A stretch of 36,719 nucleotides of DNA from Saccoglossus kowalevskii (lineage: Eukaryota > Hemichordata > Enteropneusta > Harrimaniidae). Position numbers and translations under genes: made by a program. Shown here one piece after another: positions 1 through 11,003 of the stretch. The stretch lies in NCBI RefSeq assembly GCF_000003605.2, contig NW_003135384.1, positions 30,618 through 67,336 on the forward strand. The letters run 5' to 3'. Under the pieces are notes generated by a model. It was not told the origin of the DNA and did no database searches. It worked only from the letters and a program-made list of their open reading frames with translations. Positions within the stretch are counted from its first letter, which is position 1; each line of letters opens with the position of its first letter.

Positions 1-302
1 CAAATTGAGCAATATTATTTTGATTAAATAGAATGGATATTCCCCCCGAGGCCCTCCCGAATTTCTTTTTCTTTACACCAGCGTTATGTATGGTTTTAAA
101 CCCTTCAATTTGAAAATCAAATTGTGAATCAACCCATGTTTCGAGAAGACACACAAAATCAAAAGACTTAACATAGTTCAAAAAATCAGTGTCTAATAGT
201 TTTCTGTATAAACCATTGATATTTCAAAATAAAAATTTGAAATCTGTGGTTTCACACCTAGCAACTGCATTGTCAAAACTCGGGCTTTGACCTCCTTCCT
301 AT
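1..302 (-). pseudogene. LINE (non-LTR retrotransposon) endonuclease-domain fragment, cut by window edge
   Basis: On the minus strand the sequence encodes the N-terminal part of an apurinic/apyrimidinic-type endonuclease, the domain with which LINEs nick target DNA. Visible landmarks in order are NINGLYRK, then DFVCLLETW (containing the catalytic-site glutamate of the family), then GRASGGISILF, all typical of CR1/jockey-like LINEs. The frame is open from about 302 down to the left edge except for one TGA at 225-227. That stop falls exactly where the family has the conserved tryptophan before NINGL, so it reads as a TGG-to-TGA nonsense change. The rest of the endonuclease and the reverse transcriptase would lie beyond the left edge. 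This is a dead copy; the exact clade is not assignable from so short a piece. Confidence 0.8.
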
Positions 303-540
303 CGGACTACTGGTACAAGTGAAACGATGTAAAACATATCAGCACACTAAGATACAAACGATCGTTTGTATTTTAGTATTGGTATGTTTACCGTTTCGGT
401 GCTGCACCTATTGAGGGCGTTTTACACCTAAATTATTCCTAGATTAAATTATACTTTATATTATTCATGTACAACATTGCATATTTAGAGTGTTCTAAAA
501 ATGCTGATAAATTCAATTCAATTCTAATAACCCCGAGAGT

Positions 541-835
541 ACTCCTACAGTGCCAGGTCTAGTCCCACGTCGCCACGTCTACACACGCTCACGTTCACAT
601 GGCCACATCTCTTATATTAGCGTCACTTCTATTCGTACAGCCCCACATTCAATAACACCAAGTATATTCGTACTGTGACGCCCAAACTCTTACAGCACCA
701 CGTCTACCTTGATAAAACTAGGGCTACTCTAATATCACCAAGTCTATTCCTACAGCGCCGCCTCAACTCTTAGTAGTCTTCCATGACAGAGTCACGTTCA
801 CCGTCACACCGAAACGTCAACTTCCACAGTGTCAC
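541..835. repeat. Decayed tandem repeat, GC-richer than surroundings
   Basis: Variants of CTACAGYGCC, CACGTCTA and CACCAAGT recur roughly every 20, 40 or 80 bases. The clearest pair is 656-692 and 736-772, which match at 30 of 37 positions with an 80-bp offset. The end of the stretch (CACGTT, CCACAGTGTCACG) loosely resembles the 32-bp minisatellite at 24-28 kb, but the match is too weak to claim common origin. No gene is seen. Confidence 0.5.
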
Positions 836-2019
836 GTTATTACCGTTTGTTTCGCGGCTGTAGAAGTAGGAAGTAGAACACATACTAACCTTTTAAATAT
901 CTGTGTGGTTTTGTTTCTTGTGTGCATGAATCGGATATTAGTAAAAGAATTATTTTTTTCGCTGACAACAAAATCAATGTTTTCAATCATACCGTTTGTA
1001 ATACCATGTCTTATAGAACTGAATATCATATAACTATTATAATTAATACGCAGGCATGGAATTTATAATGATTTATCTATGATAAATATACATCTAATGT
1101 GAAGTGATGTGATGTATTAAATAAACACGTTATTAGTAGAAGATTTATATATACAAATTACCTTTACTTGAGTAGATACTTAGAAGTTCTTAATATTCAA
1201 AATCATAATTAGTGTCAATTGATCTATATTGTATTGGTGGTGTAATGTTTACTTAAGTAAGTGCTGTAATATCCGTTATTTTTTATTAAAGCCGTGACTA
1301 AACATCACTTTCCGTTGAATATCGTTTCGCCATTCAACGGACATTGATTTATAGTTCACTGGTCCCAATATATTACATAAACTACTTTCCTCAATTGATT
1401 ACCAATACTTTTGATCGTTAGTTTGAGAGAGCAACAAAATATCTCTGGTGAATTATAGATTTGAATAGTTGTATTGAAATTTATCATTAAAAATACGCTT
1501 TGTCCAAAACGTCTGCTTATTTTGAATAATTCTCAAGGACATAACCATTTGCTACATAATATATTTACCTGTCCTAGCAGCTTTCTTAAAAAAAATGAAC
1601 ACATATGTGACTGGTCATGGCATAGTAAAATATACTGCGTTCTTGTCAAAAACGCATTTCCCTTATCTGCCGATCAACGTCATCAGTCGTATCAAATAGC
1701 AAACCAAGTGACTTCAATTATTGTCTCGTCCACGGTAATTGTATTGGGAACGTTTCAGAGATAAGGGTAGGGTCACTAACACATACATTCTTTTGCAAAT
1801 GTAAAATTATACTTCTTTTGAGCTTTCGAAAGACAAACCACCGAACGTTATATATGTGGGCAACAGCCTTCGTCAACACGGCTCTTTGGTATAGCGATTA
1901 TTGACATGAAAATCCCTACTTGCTTAAAATTGTTATAAAACAAAGATACAACATTCCGTAAAATTCCATGCCCGGAATACGGGCTGCAACTACCAACAAC
2001 TGCCAAGTTACTCCAGTGG
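836..2019. other. Gene-free AT-rich stretch
   Basis: No coding region, RNA gene or repeat was recognised. The short open frames here have no recognisable motif and mostly lack an ATG in a sensible position. Confidence 0.5.
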
Positions 2020-2026
2020 TTCACCC
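2020..2026. repeat. Left target-site duplication TTCACCC
   Basis: The seven bases TTCACCC directly precede the left inverted repeat and recur directly after the right one at 3348-3354. This is the footprint expected of cut-and-paste transposon insertion. Confidence 0.75.
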
Positions 2027-2057
2027 AACAGTCCCTCTATCACCGGTCTGGAAACGC
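2027..2057 (+). repeat. Left terminal inverted repeat of the transposon
   Basis: Thirty-one bases that are the exact reverse complement of 3317-3347. The core contains ATCACCGGTCTGG. The first base outside is the end of the TTCACCC duplication. Confidence 0.88.
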
Positions 2058-2211
2058 TTAGTATTCTATTGTACTAACCCTCGGAACGGGCAAATAAATC
2101 GTTGACACCTTACGCCAAGTTATCCTGAAAATAAACTCCCATTGATGTAGTCGTGCATATCATTAACCCACTGAAAGTTACCATGATACTTAGCGATTTG
2201 GGTCATTGCGC

Positions 2212-2517
2212 ATGCGTCATTACCAGCACACCGATCACAACATTACCATGTGGAAGGCTTACGGCGATTTTGTCGAATTCGACGATGACAACATTGATTG
2301 GGATTTTGTTTTAAAAAACGTCATTGAGGAAGAAATCCATGAAGTGCATAAAGATAAACCATGTAGTTCAACCAGTGCCGAAAACATACCGGAGAAACCT
2401 TTTACGAGGCTTGATTGCCACGCCCACAGGCTTGTCAAAACTCCACAACTGCTGTCTGAACGTAAACAAAATTTGTCTATGAAATTAAACTCTTTATTAC
2501 ATCCCAAACAGAATTAA
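2212..2517 (+). CDS. 101-codon open frame of unknown function inside the transposon
   Basis: This frame runs from an ATG at 2212 to TAA at 2515-2517 and lies wholly inside the TIR element. The predicted protein is unrecognised. Residues about 10-40 are strongly acidic (GDFVEFDDDNIDWDF, then IEEEIHEVHKD), followed by a serine/threonine-rich linker and a basic C-terminal third with KTPQLLSERKQ. There is no signal peptide, membrane segment or transposase catalytic motif. The ATG sits within an NRF1-like site (TGCGCATGCGTCA, 2207-2219), which could be promoter-like. It could be a first exon or remnant of a transposon protein, or chance. The opposite strand is also open here, which weakens the coding case. 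Confidence 0.25.
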   Translation: MRHYQHTDHNITMWKAYGDFVEFDDDNIDWDFVLKNVIEEEIHEVHKDKPCSSTSAENIPEKPFTRLDCHAHRLVKTPQLLSERKQNLSMKLNSLLHPKQN

Positions 2518-3247
2518 ACCACCCCCATTAGTTTCAGGAGTAGATTCTTTAATCACCAAATAAAAATGAATTGAGAATCACCCCATCCTTGTAATCGGAA
2601 CAGAAACTAGCGTTACAATTATACGACTGGGAGAATGATGTGATCCAAAATGGTGCCGTCGTAAATACAATGATCATACATCTTGTGACATTAAACAGTA
2701 TTTCAATTGATTGTGTTGCCGATATACATAGTTGTTGCAATTAATATGCTGAAAAACAAAATAAGCAGAAACAAAAATTACCGAAGTAAAATGTGTACAA
2801 ATTCGTAACTGGGAGCGGCCATTTTGTTTTTAACAACACCGTTTACTTCTTAAAAATAAGTGTCATTTTTTTTAACGAACAATCATCAAAATCGTATATT
2901 CAACATGACCATTGTGCTAAACGTATTTCAAATCTACCAAAAACACAAATGTTGTCATGTTGTCAAGAATGTACAGTTAATGAGAGGAACAGAAAAAACG
3001 AGTCAGTTTACAAGCCACAACACAGTCCCTCTATTACAAAAGGTGAAAAAGACATAATTTCACACAAGAAAACGTAGAGCATCAACATAATGTATACAAC
3101 GAAACTTACTCTCCTTAAAAACAAAGACGTTACGAATCAACTTTGGTAAAAAATATTTGTATAAGGTATCGAATATGTTCTGGAAACTTTAAAAAATAGA
3201 TCACAGCACTGAACGCGATGTATCTCGAAGCTATCAACAGTATAGTA

Positions 3248-3260
3248 CCGCGCTTCGCGG
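3248..3260. repeat. Small GC hairpin near the transposon right end
   Basis: CCGCG-CTT-CGCGG forms a perfect 5-bp stem with a 3-base loop about 57 bp inside the right inverted repeat. Subterminal hairpins of this kind occur in several DNA transposons; a role here is not shown. Confidence 0.4.
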
Positions 3261-3316
3261 AGAGTCGTTACAAGCGTTAGCCCACTAATCCCGCCGATTC
3301 ACACGTAAAACAATGG

Positions 3317-3347
3317 GCGTTTCCAGACCGGTGATAGAGGGACTGTT
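3317..3347 (-). repeat. Right terminal inverted repeat of the transposon
   Basis: Exact reverse complement of 2027-2057 over 31 bases, followed immediately by the second TTCACCC (3348-3354). Confidence 0.88.
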
Positions 3348-3354
3348 TTCACCC

Positions 3355-6300
3355 TAAGATAACAAATACCATTTAGGGCAATATAACAAACGGCATGATC
3401 GGCAACTACTAGTATATACGCTAGGGACAGGGACTGGAAAATATGTGTACGTACTACTTCAAACATGATCACGTGATGGTTACCGCGATGGGTTTATGTG
3501 CTGTAACATCACTTGACTACGACCTAACTGATTTACATCACAGCTGTCGCTAATTGGGGAGTCACGTGACCGCCGTGAATACACACGGCACGATTTGTTG
3601 TCCATTTCTCTCGTAGGTATTTTGATCTGCCATAACTGTTTTTTTGTATGTGTCAACATACGTCAACATGTGTCAAACTTGAAACGTCAACAAGGTTACG
3701 GTATGAGGCAACTAACATCCACTGGTCAATTACATTGTGACTGAAATCAGACATAAATACTATGCATTCTATTTCACCTATATGGAGAATATTTGTCAAG
3801 ACGTAATTAGAATTATACAGTAAGTCAATATAAACAGGTCAGAACGGGGTCTTTGCCGTTTAGAAATACCTTGGCAATCAATTGAATGGATGGATCGATA
3901 ATTTTTGATAATTCGATTCAGTAGATCGCTGGACATAATCTATATGGCGTTTAGCATGTGCGGTGATTAATCAGAGGTCATAAGTAGTTTTAAAAATAAC
4001 ATATTAAAACTATACAGTCTATTTTATAAGGAGCGTAGTTATACAGTATATAGTTCCGACTACACAGTGTTTTCCGTGTGATCAAAAGAACCGCTGCAAT
4101 ACGAACGTCCGTTGACAGTAATCCGCCATCGTTTAATACAGTGACCAAACATATCATTCACTTCGAAGTGAAATAGTTGCGGTTTTACAGTGGAGAATGT
4201 AATTAAAATAAAAGGCCTACCGGGACTTGGACTGCAGATGGTTACTCTAAAAATAAAGAGTCCCAGCTTGCCAAGTCGCCACGGGAAAAGACAAACACAA
4301 CACTCTCTTTGCTGCTAACGTAAACAATATGTTTAATATGGTGCACAGATTAATGAATGTATCGTTGTGTGTCCATGGTTACCATAGACCACGATGTATG
4401 CATGATTCATTATCACCGGAAACATAAGGAACAATCAAAACTGACTTGTCGGATGTTATCTTGCTGTGTACATGGCACATAATGAATATTTGTTTATTGT
4501 TAAGCTGTGCATGCAATATGTCCCTGCGTGCTTAAAGTCACGTGAGTTAATCGCGGCAGCTAAATCCGGAGGGGGTGCTGCTTGAGTTTCCAGTATGTAC
4601 GCTCTGAATTTAGAGAAGGAAGTGGTATATTTTTTCGAAATTCGCGAGTACGCCATAAAACCCCAAAATACTGACAGATATTTCTTGGTTTTAAATGAGT
4701 TGCTGAGTTGACTGAAGTTCTAACTGAATCAAGCACACCAAATGCACATAGACATTTGGACAGAACGAAAAGACAGCATATCTTCCTGGTGTTTTTCTAA
4801 AAAAAAGGGTGTTTTGGTTTTTCGAAAAGTCACAATTTTATTGAAAGGGGGATTATTTTTTTTAAATATCAATGATAAGGGGTTGTCTTTGATTTTGTAG
4901 AACACTAAACCAAGTGCCCCGGAAGCTGAATAAGAGTGACAGTCAACGTTGTTTACTTCATGGATGATCATAGAACGTTTATTATATATATTACAAATTT
5001 CCTGCATAAATAAAGCTTCTAGACAGAGTATTTGTTTGGATGTTTAGGGGACTCGTTCTGTTTACCTCCTTTCGCCCCGTAGACTTGTATTGTAATCACT
5101 TCAACATTTTAATCTGTTGTTGGTAGCCCGAACATAGTATATGAATACAATAATCACTGTACAGAGAGTACAATCGACCCACTGCTAAATATACAGTCAC
5201 CAATATATGCTAGGATATGTTGCAGAAAAAATAATGTTTGGAAATAAATTGACTGGAAAAGGATACCGGGAAAGAAATAAAACGATTTATTTCTATCTGA
5301 CATATTGAGTTGCAGACAAAGCGATATGTTCAATTGGAAAATTTATATTGGCATATTTTGAGTAAATCGACTGATAATTAAAACTGTTGTAAATTGGATT
5401 TGCTTATCTATGGGTATGTCTCGAATTTACAATCAACTTACACTGCAGTTAGACACACATTTGGTAAACGCCGCATAGCAGATTTGCATTGTTTTTCCTA
5501 AGAGTTCATCGATGATGTGCAAAATCTATGTTGATACTATATATTTAATTACATAGTTTGTTATAAAATTAACCGTCTCCTATAGCAATAGTTGTGTATT
5601 GTTATGTAGCAATATACTGTATAGTGTACGTACCACTGCTTTAGACGTAATCCTTAAGATAAATGAAATGAATAAATAGTATTATTATACATTTGTCGCC
5701 GTAACTCCTTTAACGCGGGGGGGGGGGGGTCGTCACCTGCGCATGCGTCAGATTGCCATAGCATGTCACTGTTTACAAGCGTCTACCCGTGAGTATTTTC
5801 ATCCTACCATATTAGAAAATGCGCATTCCAAATATGAAACAAGAGAACTGGTGATGGCTGTGAACCATAACTGCCTCAGCACAAAGGCTGTTGTGCAATA
5901 CCAGGGAATGTAAAGGGAAATGTATTGTAGTGTTACCTCTGTGTAATTTACAATATATCTGAATTAACCTTCACTGTTAAGGACAATATGGGAGTAAACG
6001 CAAGTCTACGCAAATTTTGCGAAATAGTAGTTAGTTAGAATTACTAGACATTGTGGGATATAAAGAAGTGGCCTATTAACCCATGAAACATACTCGCACA
6101 TATCCGTACATATCATCCTGTCTTATTGTGTGAGCAAAGCTGTCATGTACACAATCATAATAACTGGAAATGGTTTTACAAAAAAAAAGTGTTATTACTG
6201 TAAATAATTATGAACAATAAAAACTGAAATTTAGAAAAACTATGAAAAAAAAATAATGAAAGTCTGTGATTTTCTGTACAGTTTCCAGGAAATTATTAAC

Positions 6301-6639
6301 TGAACCATAACATTTATAAAAAAAAAGCACAGTGCTGAGATTCACTTCGAGTATATCAGAAATATAATCTTACAATTGCATACGAGTCGTCAAAACGTAC
6401 AGTTTGGTGACATAAGTCAAATTTTGTATAGTTCAATATGCATACAACCACCCATATACTAGTACATTTTGACAATAAACCCCTCTTTTTACATTGTGCA
6501 AATACAAACAAGACATTAAACCTTCCTGACAGTGACATGTAAGCGTTGTATAAACCCGAATGAAAAGTCTTGAGTCACGGCGAATACTTCTATCGAGTAG
6601 CCCATATAAAAATCTCTTCAACTAGCCTAGGGTAATCAT
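3355..6639. other. Gene-free stretch with a G13 tract and an NRF1-like site
   Basis: No gene was recognised in 3.3 kb. Notable items are an uninterrupted run of 13 G at 5717-5729 and, eight bases later, TGCGCATGCGTCA at 5738-5750. That 13-mer is identical to one inside the transposon at 2207-2219 and one mismatch from the NRF1 consensus. Short homopurine runs and AT-rich tracts make up the rest. Confidence 0.5.
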
Positions 6640-7500
6640 TAATTAAATAATATTAATTTTATTAACACTTACACAATCCCCGGAGGGATTGGCAATGGCT
6701 ACCAATGTTTAAGTAAGAATACAATGTTTAAAAAAATTAAATAAATAAAATAAAATAAAATAAAAACATACAAAAAACTAAGCTAATACATTACTGTAAC
6801 AGAGAAAGAAAATATTAAGACTAAATGTTTTTCAAGTTATGGTCACTGAGGCGGAATTATTTAAATTTTTGCGCATCTCAATATTGTGCATGGTAAAAAG
6901 GTAGGCTTCAAAAGCAAAATTGTCTTTTAATTCTCTGTTTGTTCTTAATTTATTTATATTTCGTTTTGTTTTGATCGATTGTCGTTTTGTAATTCACTTT
7001 TCCAAGTTGATATAAATGATGTTTGTATATTTTTAGTAATTTGTCCTAATTGCCTTGCAGTTAGAATTCCATTGTTGTCAACCAGGTTAGACTGGTTGAT
7101 GTTATTCAAAAGGGAGTCTACCATTTACTATTAATTTCCTAATATTAATAATTTACTATTAAACTCAAAAACATCGTAATGTTATTACGTCTACACCAGG
7201 TAACACCAATTAAAACCAACATCGATTTAGAATTACTGTGGCCAATGACATTAACATTTGCTCTTCCATAAAGCAGCAGTTTCCCTCTTCTAATAATCAA
7301 AACTACTCTTGATACCATGGAGAAGTATGTCCATTGTTTCACAACAACGACTGTCCCAATGGATTTTTGTCTTCTCAATTTCTCAAGATAAACGTCCCAG
7401 GTTTGCTTTGTTTACTAAAAGGAAATGTCCTTTGACAGCATTTCTTGAATTAATTTTCATTGCACAAAAAGCAGCAAATACTGTTACTGAAGCACAGAAT
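6640..7500 (-). pseudogene. LINE C-terminal region and 3' tail, decayed
   Basis: The minus strand carries the region that follows the reverse transcriptase in CR1/jockey-like LINEs. From about 7125 downward it reads MVDSLLNNINQSNL, then ITKNIQTSFISTWKSEL, then a stop, then LRTNRELKDNFAFEAYL (6900-6950). After a 1-base shift it reads FRLSDHNL, a block that follows directly in this family. The usual zinc-knuckle end after SDHNL is missing, so a deletion is likely. A LINE-like 3' tail follows: GCCAATCCCTCCGGGGATTG, then AATAAAATTAATATTATT near 6640-6690. Further upstream, at about 7385-7475, weak LINE-like sequence (LGRLS, then EIEKTKIHW) sits at about the expected spacing, giving the right-hand limit. 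A TAAAA microsatellite (6739-6765) lies within. The copy is inactive. Confidence 0.65.
6739..6765. repeat. TAAAA microsatellite
   Basis: About five tandem TAAAA/TAAA units within the LINE-derived segment. On the LINE strand this is a TTTTA tract. Confidence 0.7.
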
Positions 7501-10500
7501 TGACATGATTTTTTCCCCCGGCCATTCACGCAAACTGCAAATCAAGACTTTTCCCGCATCCATAGTTGTTGACAGCCGATGGATGATGATGAATGTATTG
7601 TGACGTATTTTGACCCCCGCATTCTGACCTTGCATTCTGGCTACATGTACTACATACCAGTTCAATTTCCTTTCATTATTACATCCAAATGTCCTGATAT
7701 TTAATATTTAAAACCAACGTTTATTTCACAGTCACTCTAGTTTTCACTTTTCTAAAATTATCTTACTGATCAAAAGACTTTTCACTCCCATCATGCAATC
7801 TCCCATAGTACTTCCGCAGACACAGAGGCGATCGCCAACATATCTACAAATAACCTAGCTCTCAGGAGCTGAGGAATGATTACGCGCGTAAGCGTTCTCT
7901 AATAATAAAAACAAACATGGCTGTCACTAGGGTTTGACCGGACTGCACACAGTATGCCTCCGCTGCGCGTCGGTCGATACTGCCGCTGTACTGCCTTCGT
8001 GCATACTTATAGGTATCCTCGTAATAACCTCATACAATGTAATCTGGTATCGGCATCCAATAACTATAGAAGGACTATATAGGACGCGGAATCAAATACA
8101 TTTGTAGTTATGCAGATTTCTCTTGCTGTTCGGCGTAAATACCACACAATCATCCTTTTTAGCTAACTTTTATCCGAAAACTGATTTTTGTATTCAAATT
8201 AATCATGAATGATTAAATAATTGAAGACCGCAATGATCTCATTCATACGAGATTACATAATAGTCAGGGAATTTGGTCGATCGATTGCTTACTAGTAGTT
8301 GGCTAGTTGATTGATTGATTGATTGACTGATGTGTTCTACATTCCTATTTATTATATTTTCTTACACTGATTCACGCTGAGATCAGTCGACAGTCCTGTT
8401 TAGTTAAACTCATAATAGAAGGTGTACATATGGAACGCCTTGCTAAGTAGATTTCAGCATAATTCTTTAGGGACTAAAGCAGTTTTGAATTCAGTCAACA
8501 ATACATTGATTATGTTCGCTATTTTCATAGTTATGCACTCAGGAAACGTTGTACTCATCCCTCCCTTGCCATCATGACTCTGTGGAATAGTGTTGTATAT
8601 ATGTCGTATTCAGTCTCTCGAGGAAATGTTTTACTGCCTGAATGCATCTAGCGTTATATTAGCCAGTTGCCAATTTGATTGAGACTCCAAGCAACAACGC
8701 CACCAGTCAACGCCAGGGCTAATTAATTATAAAATTATCAGAATAACTAAAGGGTGTGTAGCGAATGTCAAATGTTGCTAAATTCGACTTTTCAACGAAA
8801 TGAAAAGAATCAATAGAATTAACTTAGCATAGATTCGCGCAGATAAAGGATTGACCGTCAACAAGTTATTGATCAGAAGATTCTGGGAATCAGATTTGCT
8901 CAATTCTACGTTTGGGGCAGGTTCTGTCTCGGATGATAATTTTTGTTTAGAATACATTTTCAACAAATTGTTAAAAAACTGCCAAAACCCAAATCTAGTC
9001 AAAGCCTTTATAAATTCTAAATACCTCGTCTGTAGCGCGTCTGCTCGTTTCGGCAGTAACCACGTAACTTTTCAATTTCAACAACTAGGACTGATACTGC
9101 GATTACAACGAACCATCAGTTCAGCCATCGTAGAAGTAGGGGCATGTTTGTAATACTGTGTGTGTATGTATGCACCTGTTTATGTTAAATTTGTCATCGC
9201 TATCCTCATAATGTCTATTTTTTCACACATAACTGGAACATACCAACTAATCAAAATTTATGGACTAATGATTGTAAAACATATATTGAAACCCAAACAT
9301 ACTTGTACTTACAGACAAACGAAAATACACACATTACACGGCCTTCAAACGTGGTCAAGCAAATGATTAGGGCACCATCACTGTAGAATATGGAATAATA
9401 CGCAGTCCCACAGTGACTAGTTGTTATTGCACAAGCCCAATCTCGGAGATATGCACACAACCTATATAAATATTGTTTACTACCTTGCACATCGGAGAAT
9501 CCATAATAAGAACTGTAATATATTTTTTCCGTAACCTGTTTTATAACGTGGTTCACTTGCAACCCTTCAACTTATTATGCGACTGTATTATGTCTTAATA
9601 CTACCGTGGACCGATTATGTTTTAGAGGATAAGCCGAGCGGGAGCCCATCTATGTTATATTTTGATTACCATATCCACATATTTTGGAAAGCCTCTAACA
9701 GTTCGTATCACATAAATACATCAAGTTCTTCGAATGTGTTATGCAAATGTATAACATGCCAAACTTTTCCCGAGATGCATTAAACGTTCTAAAGACGCGC
9801 GCGTCGTATTCGAGGTACCGAGAATTGGAGCCTGTAGTTACCTTAAATGGAATAGGAGCACATATTAATTGGAATGGCTAACTACACACAGACTTTCTCT
9901 GTGGGAATGGTTTTATTGACACTTTTGCCACTTTAGGCAGTTGGTTCATTGATTTACCTATTGTTTAAGACTATCGATGCGTTGTTTCTGTAAGATATGT
10001 AGAACGAAACTGTGGCACGGATAGTATCCATGACATTCATTCTCCTTGTTATAGCCTTACGATATAGATGTGAAACCAGTGACATTACAATGCATGACGC
10101 TGCTGTCATTAGTGGGACTTGTGGGGTGGATCTGCTGGTTCTGTCATTTTATTATCTGTCAATGTATTCGTTTAATGTGTCACTGTATTATCAGTGATGT
10201 TTCAATGTTCATTGATTGTACGTTATTATTGTTTGCGTTACTGTATAATCAGTACACGATTTAGATTATCCGCTGGTTGTGTCATTGTGTTAATAGTGAA
10301 TGTTGTTGCATTATACATTGGCTGTGTTATTTATTTATTGGTTGCGATTCATATTATTACATGTTCTGTAGTGTATGTTTATGTTAATGCATTATTGAGT
10401 AGTGTTGTATTACAGTACAGGGTTACAGAGTGGGTTATTACAACATTACATTTTATGTAAAAACAATACTCATACTAAATAACTCTTATTATTATTGTAT

Positions 10501-10861
10501 TATGGCAGTTCAGGGTACAAATGATGTATAATTATTACCGGTATATTCATATATGTTTTGACGTTATCGGCTGTATACCACCAAAAATTCAAAACATTGG
10601 TCGATTAAGTGATTTGACACAACAATACAACTGGTGTGTTACGCAATAAAGATCCCTTTCGAGCAAAATACCAGACGATCAGAAAAGTCAAACGTACAGT
10701 TTTAGAATTACGAATTAAAATCAGTGAGTATGTGAAATAAATGGTTAGTGTCCCATGTAGCGTGTATGTTGTTGTTCAATTACTTGGAAGTAATGAACGC
10801 ACCGAGTAATCGCGTGCTGAATGACGTTGCACAGGTCAAATGTCATTGTACTTTGAGAAAA
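7501..10861. other. Gene-free stretch with one interspersed-repeat copy
   Basis: No gene was recognised. It contains one copy of an interspersed repeat (7985-8036), a short GATT microsatellite around 8308-8328, and a strand-asymmetric T/G-rich stretch at about 10070-10460 in which several overlapping frames stay open by composition alone. Confidence 0.45.
7985..8036 (+). repeat. Interspersed repeat family 1, copy 1
   Basis: The segment from GTACTGCCTTCGTGCATA to CTCGTAATAACCTCATA matches the right half of the inverted-repeat element at 32652-32759, including GTACTGCCTT and TCGTAATAACCTCATA. It also matches the inverted copy at 14671-14707. Confidence 0.6.
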
Positions 10862-11003
10862 AAATTATATGCAAATACAGCAATATGTTACCACTAAACA
10901 TGTTGTCGCATGTATGAATCAATTTATTTGAGTGTGACTAATTGTATTGTAAGTGGTATACATACGTTGTACATAAAGCGTTGTTTTACACTTATTGTAC
11001 TGA
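10862..11003 (+). repeat. Interspersed repeat family 2, copy 1
   Basis: This segment is a direct repeat of 12906-13107, offset 2,044 bp at the left edge. Shared blocks are AAATTATATGCAAATACAGC, ATGTTACC, GTAAGTGGTATACATA and ATTGTACT near the end. This copy lacks about 60 bases found in the middle of the other. The shared start contains an octamer ATGCAAAT. No coding potential is seen; it may be a dispersed element or a local duplication. Confidence 0.65.

Larger units (their letters stand above)
2027..3347. mobile_element. DNA transposon, 1,321 bp, perfect 31-bp TIRs and 7-bp TSD
   Basis: The element begins AACAGTCCCTC and ends with the exact inverse GAGGGACTGTT. The 31-bp terminal inverted repeats (2027-2057 and 3317-3347) match at every position, and the flanking 7-bp duplication TTCACCC (2020-2026, 3348-3354) is exact. 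Perfect TIRs and TSD argue for a recent insertion. No full transposase is present, so the element is probably non-autonomous and moved by a transposase made elsewhere; one 101-codon frame lies inside. The 7-bp duplication excludes Tc1/mariner (TA) and piggyBac (TTAA). It is compatible with P-like elements (7-8 bp) or Dada-like elements (6-7 bp) and is one short of typical hAT (8 bp). The superfamily remains unassigned. Confidence 0.85.

Noticed and set aside
8851-9153. 100-codon plus-strand frame
   Set aside because: It begins at a non-ATG codon and shows no recognisable domain.
10012-10460. Three overlapping plus-strand frames with membrane-like segments
   Set aside because: T/G-rich, stop-poor composition keeps several frames open at once; no family motif or splice structure is evident.
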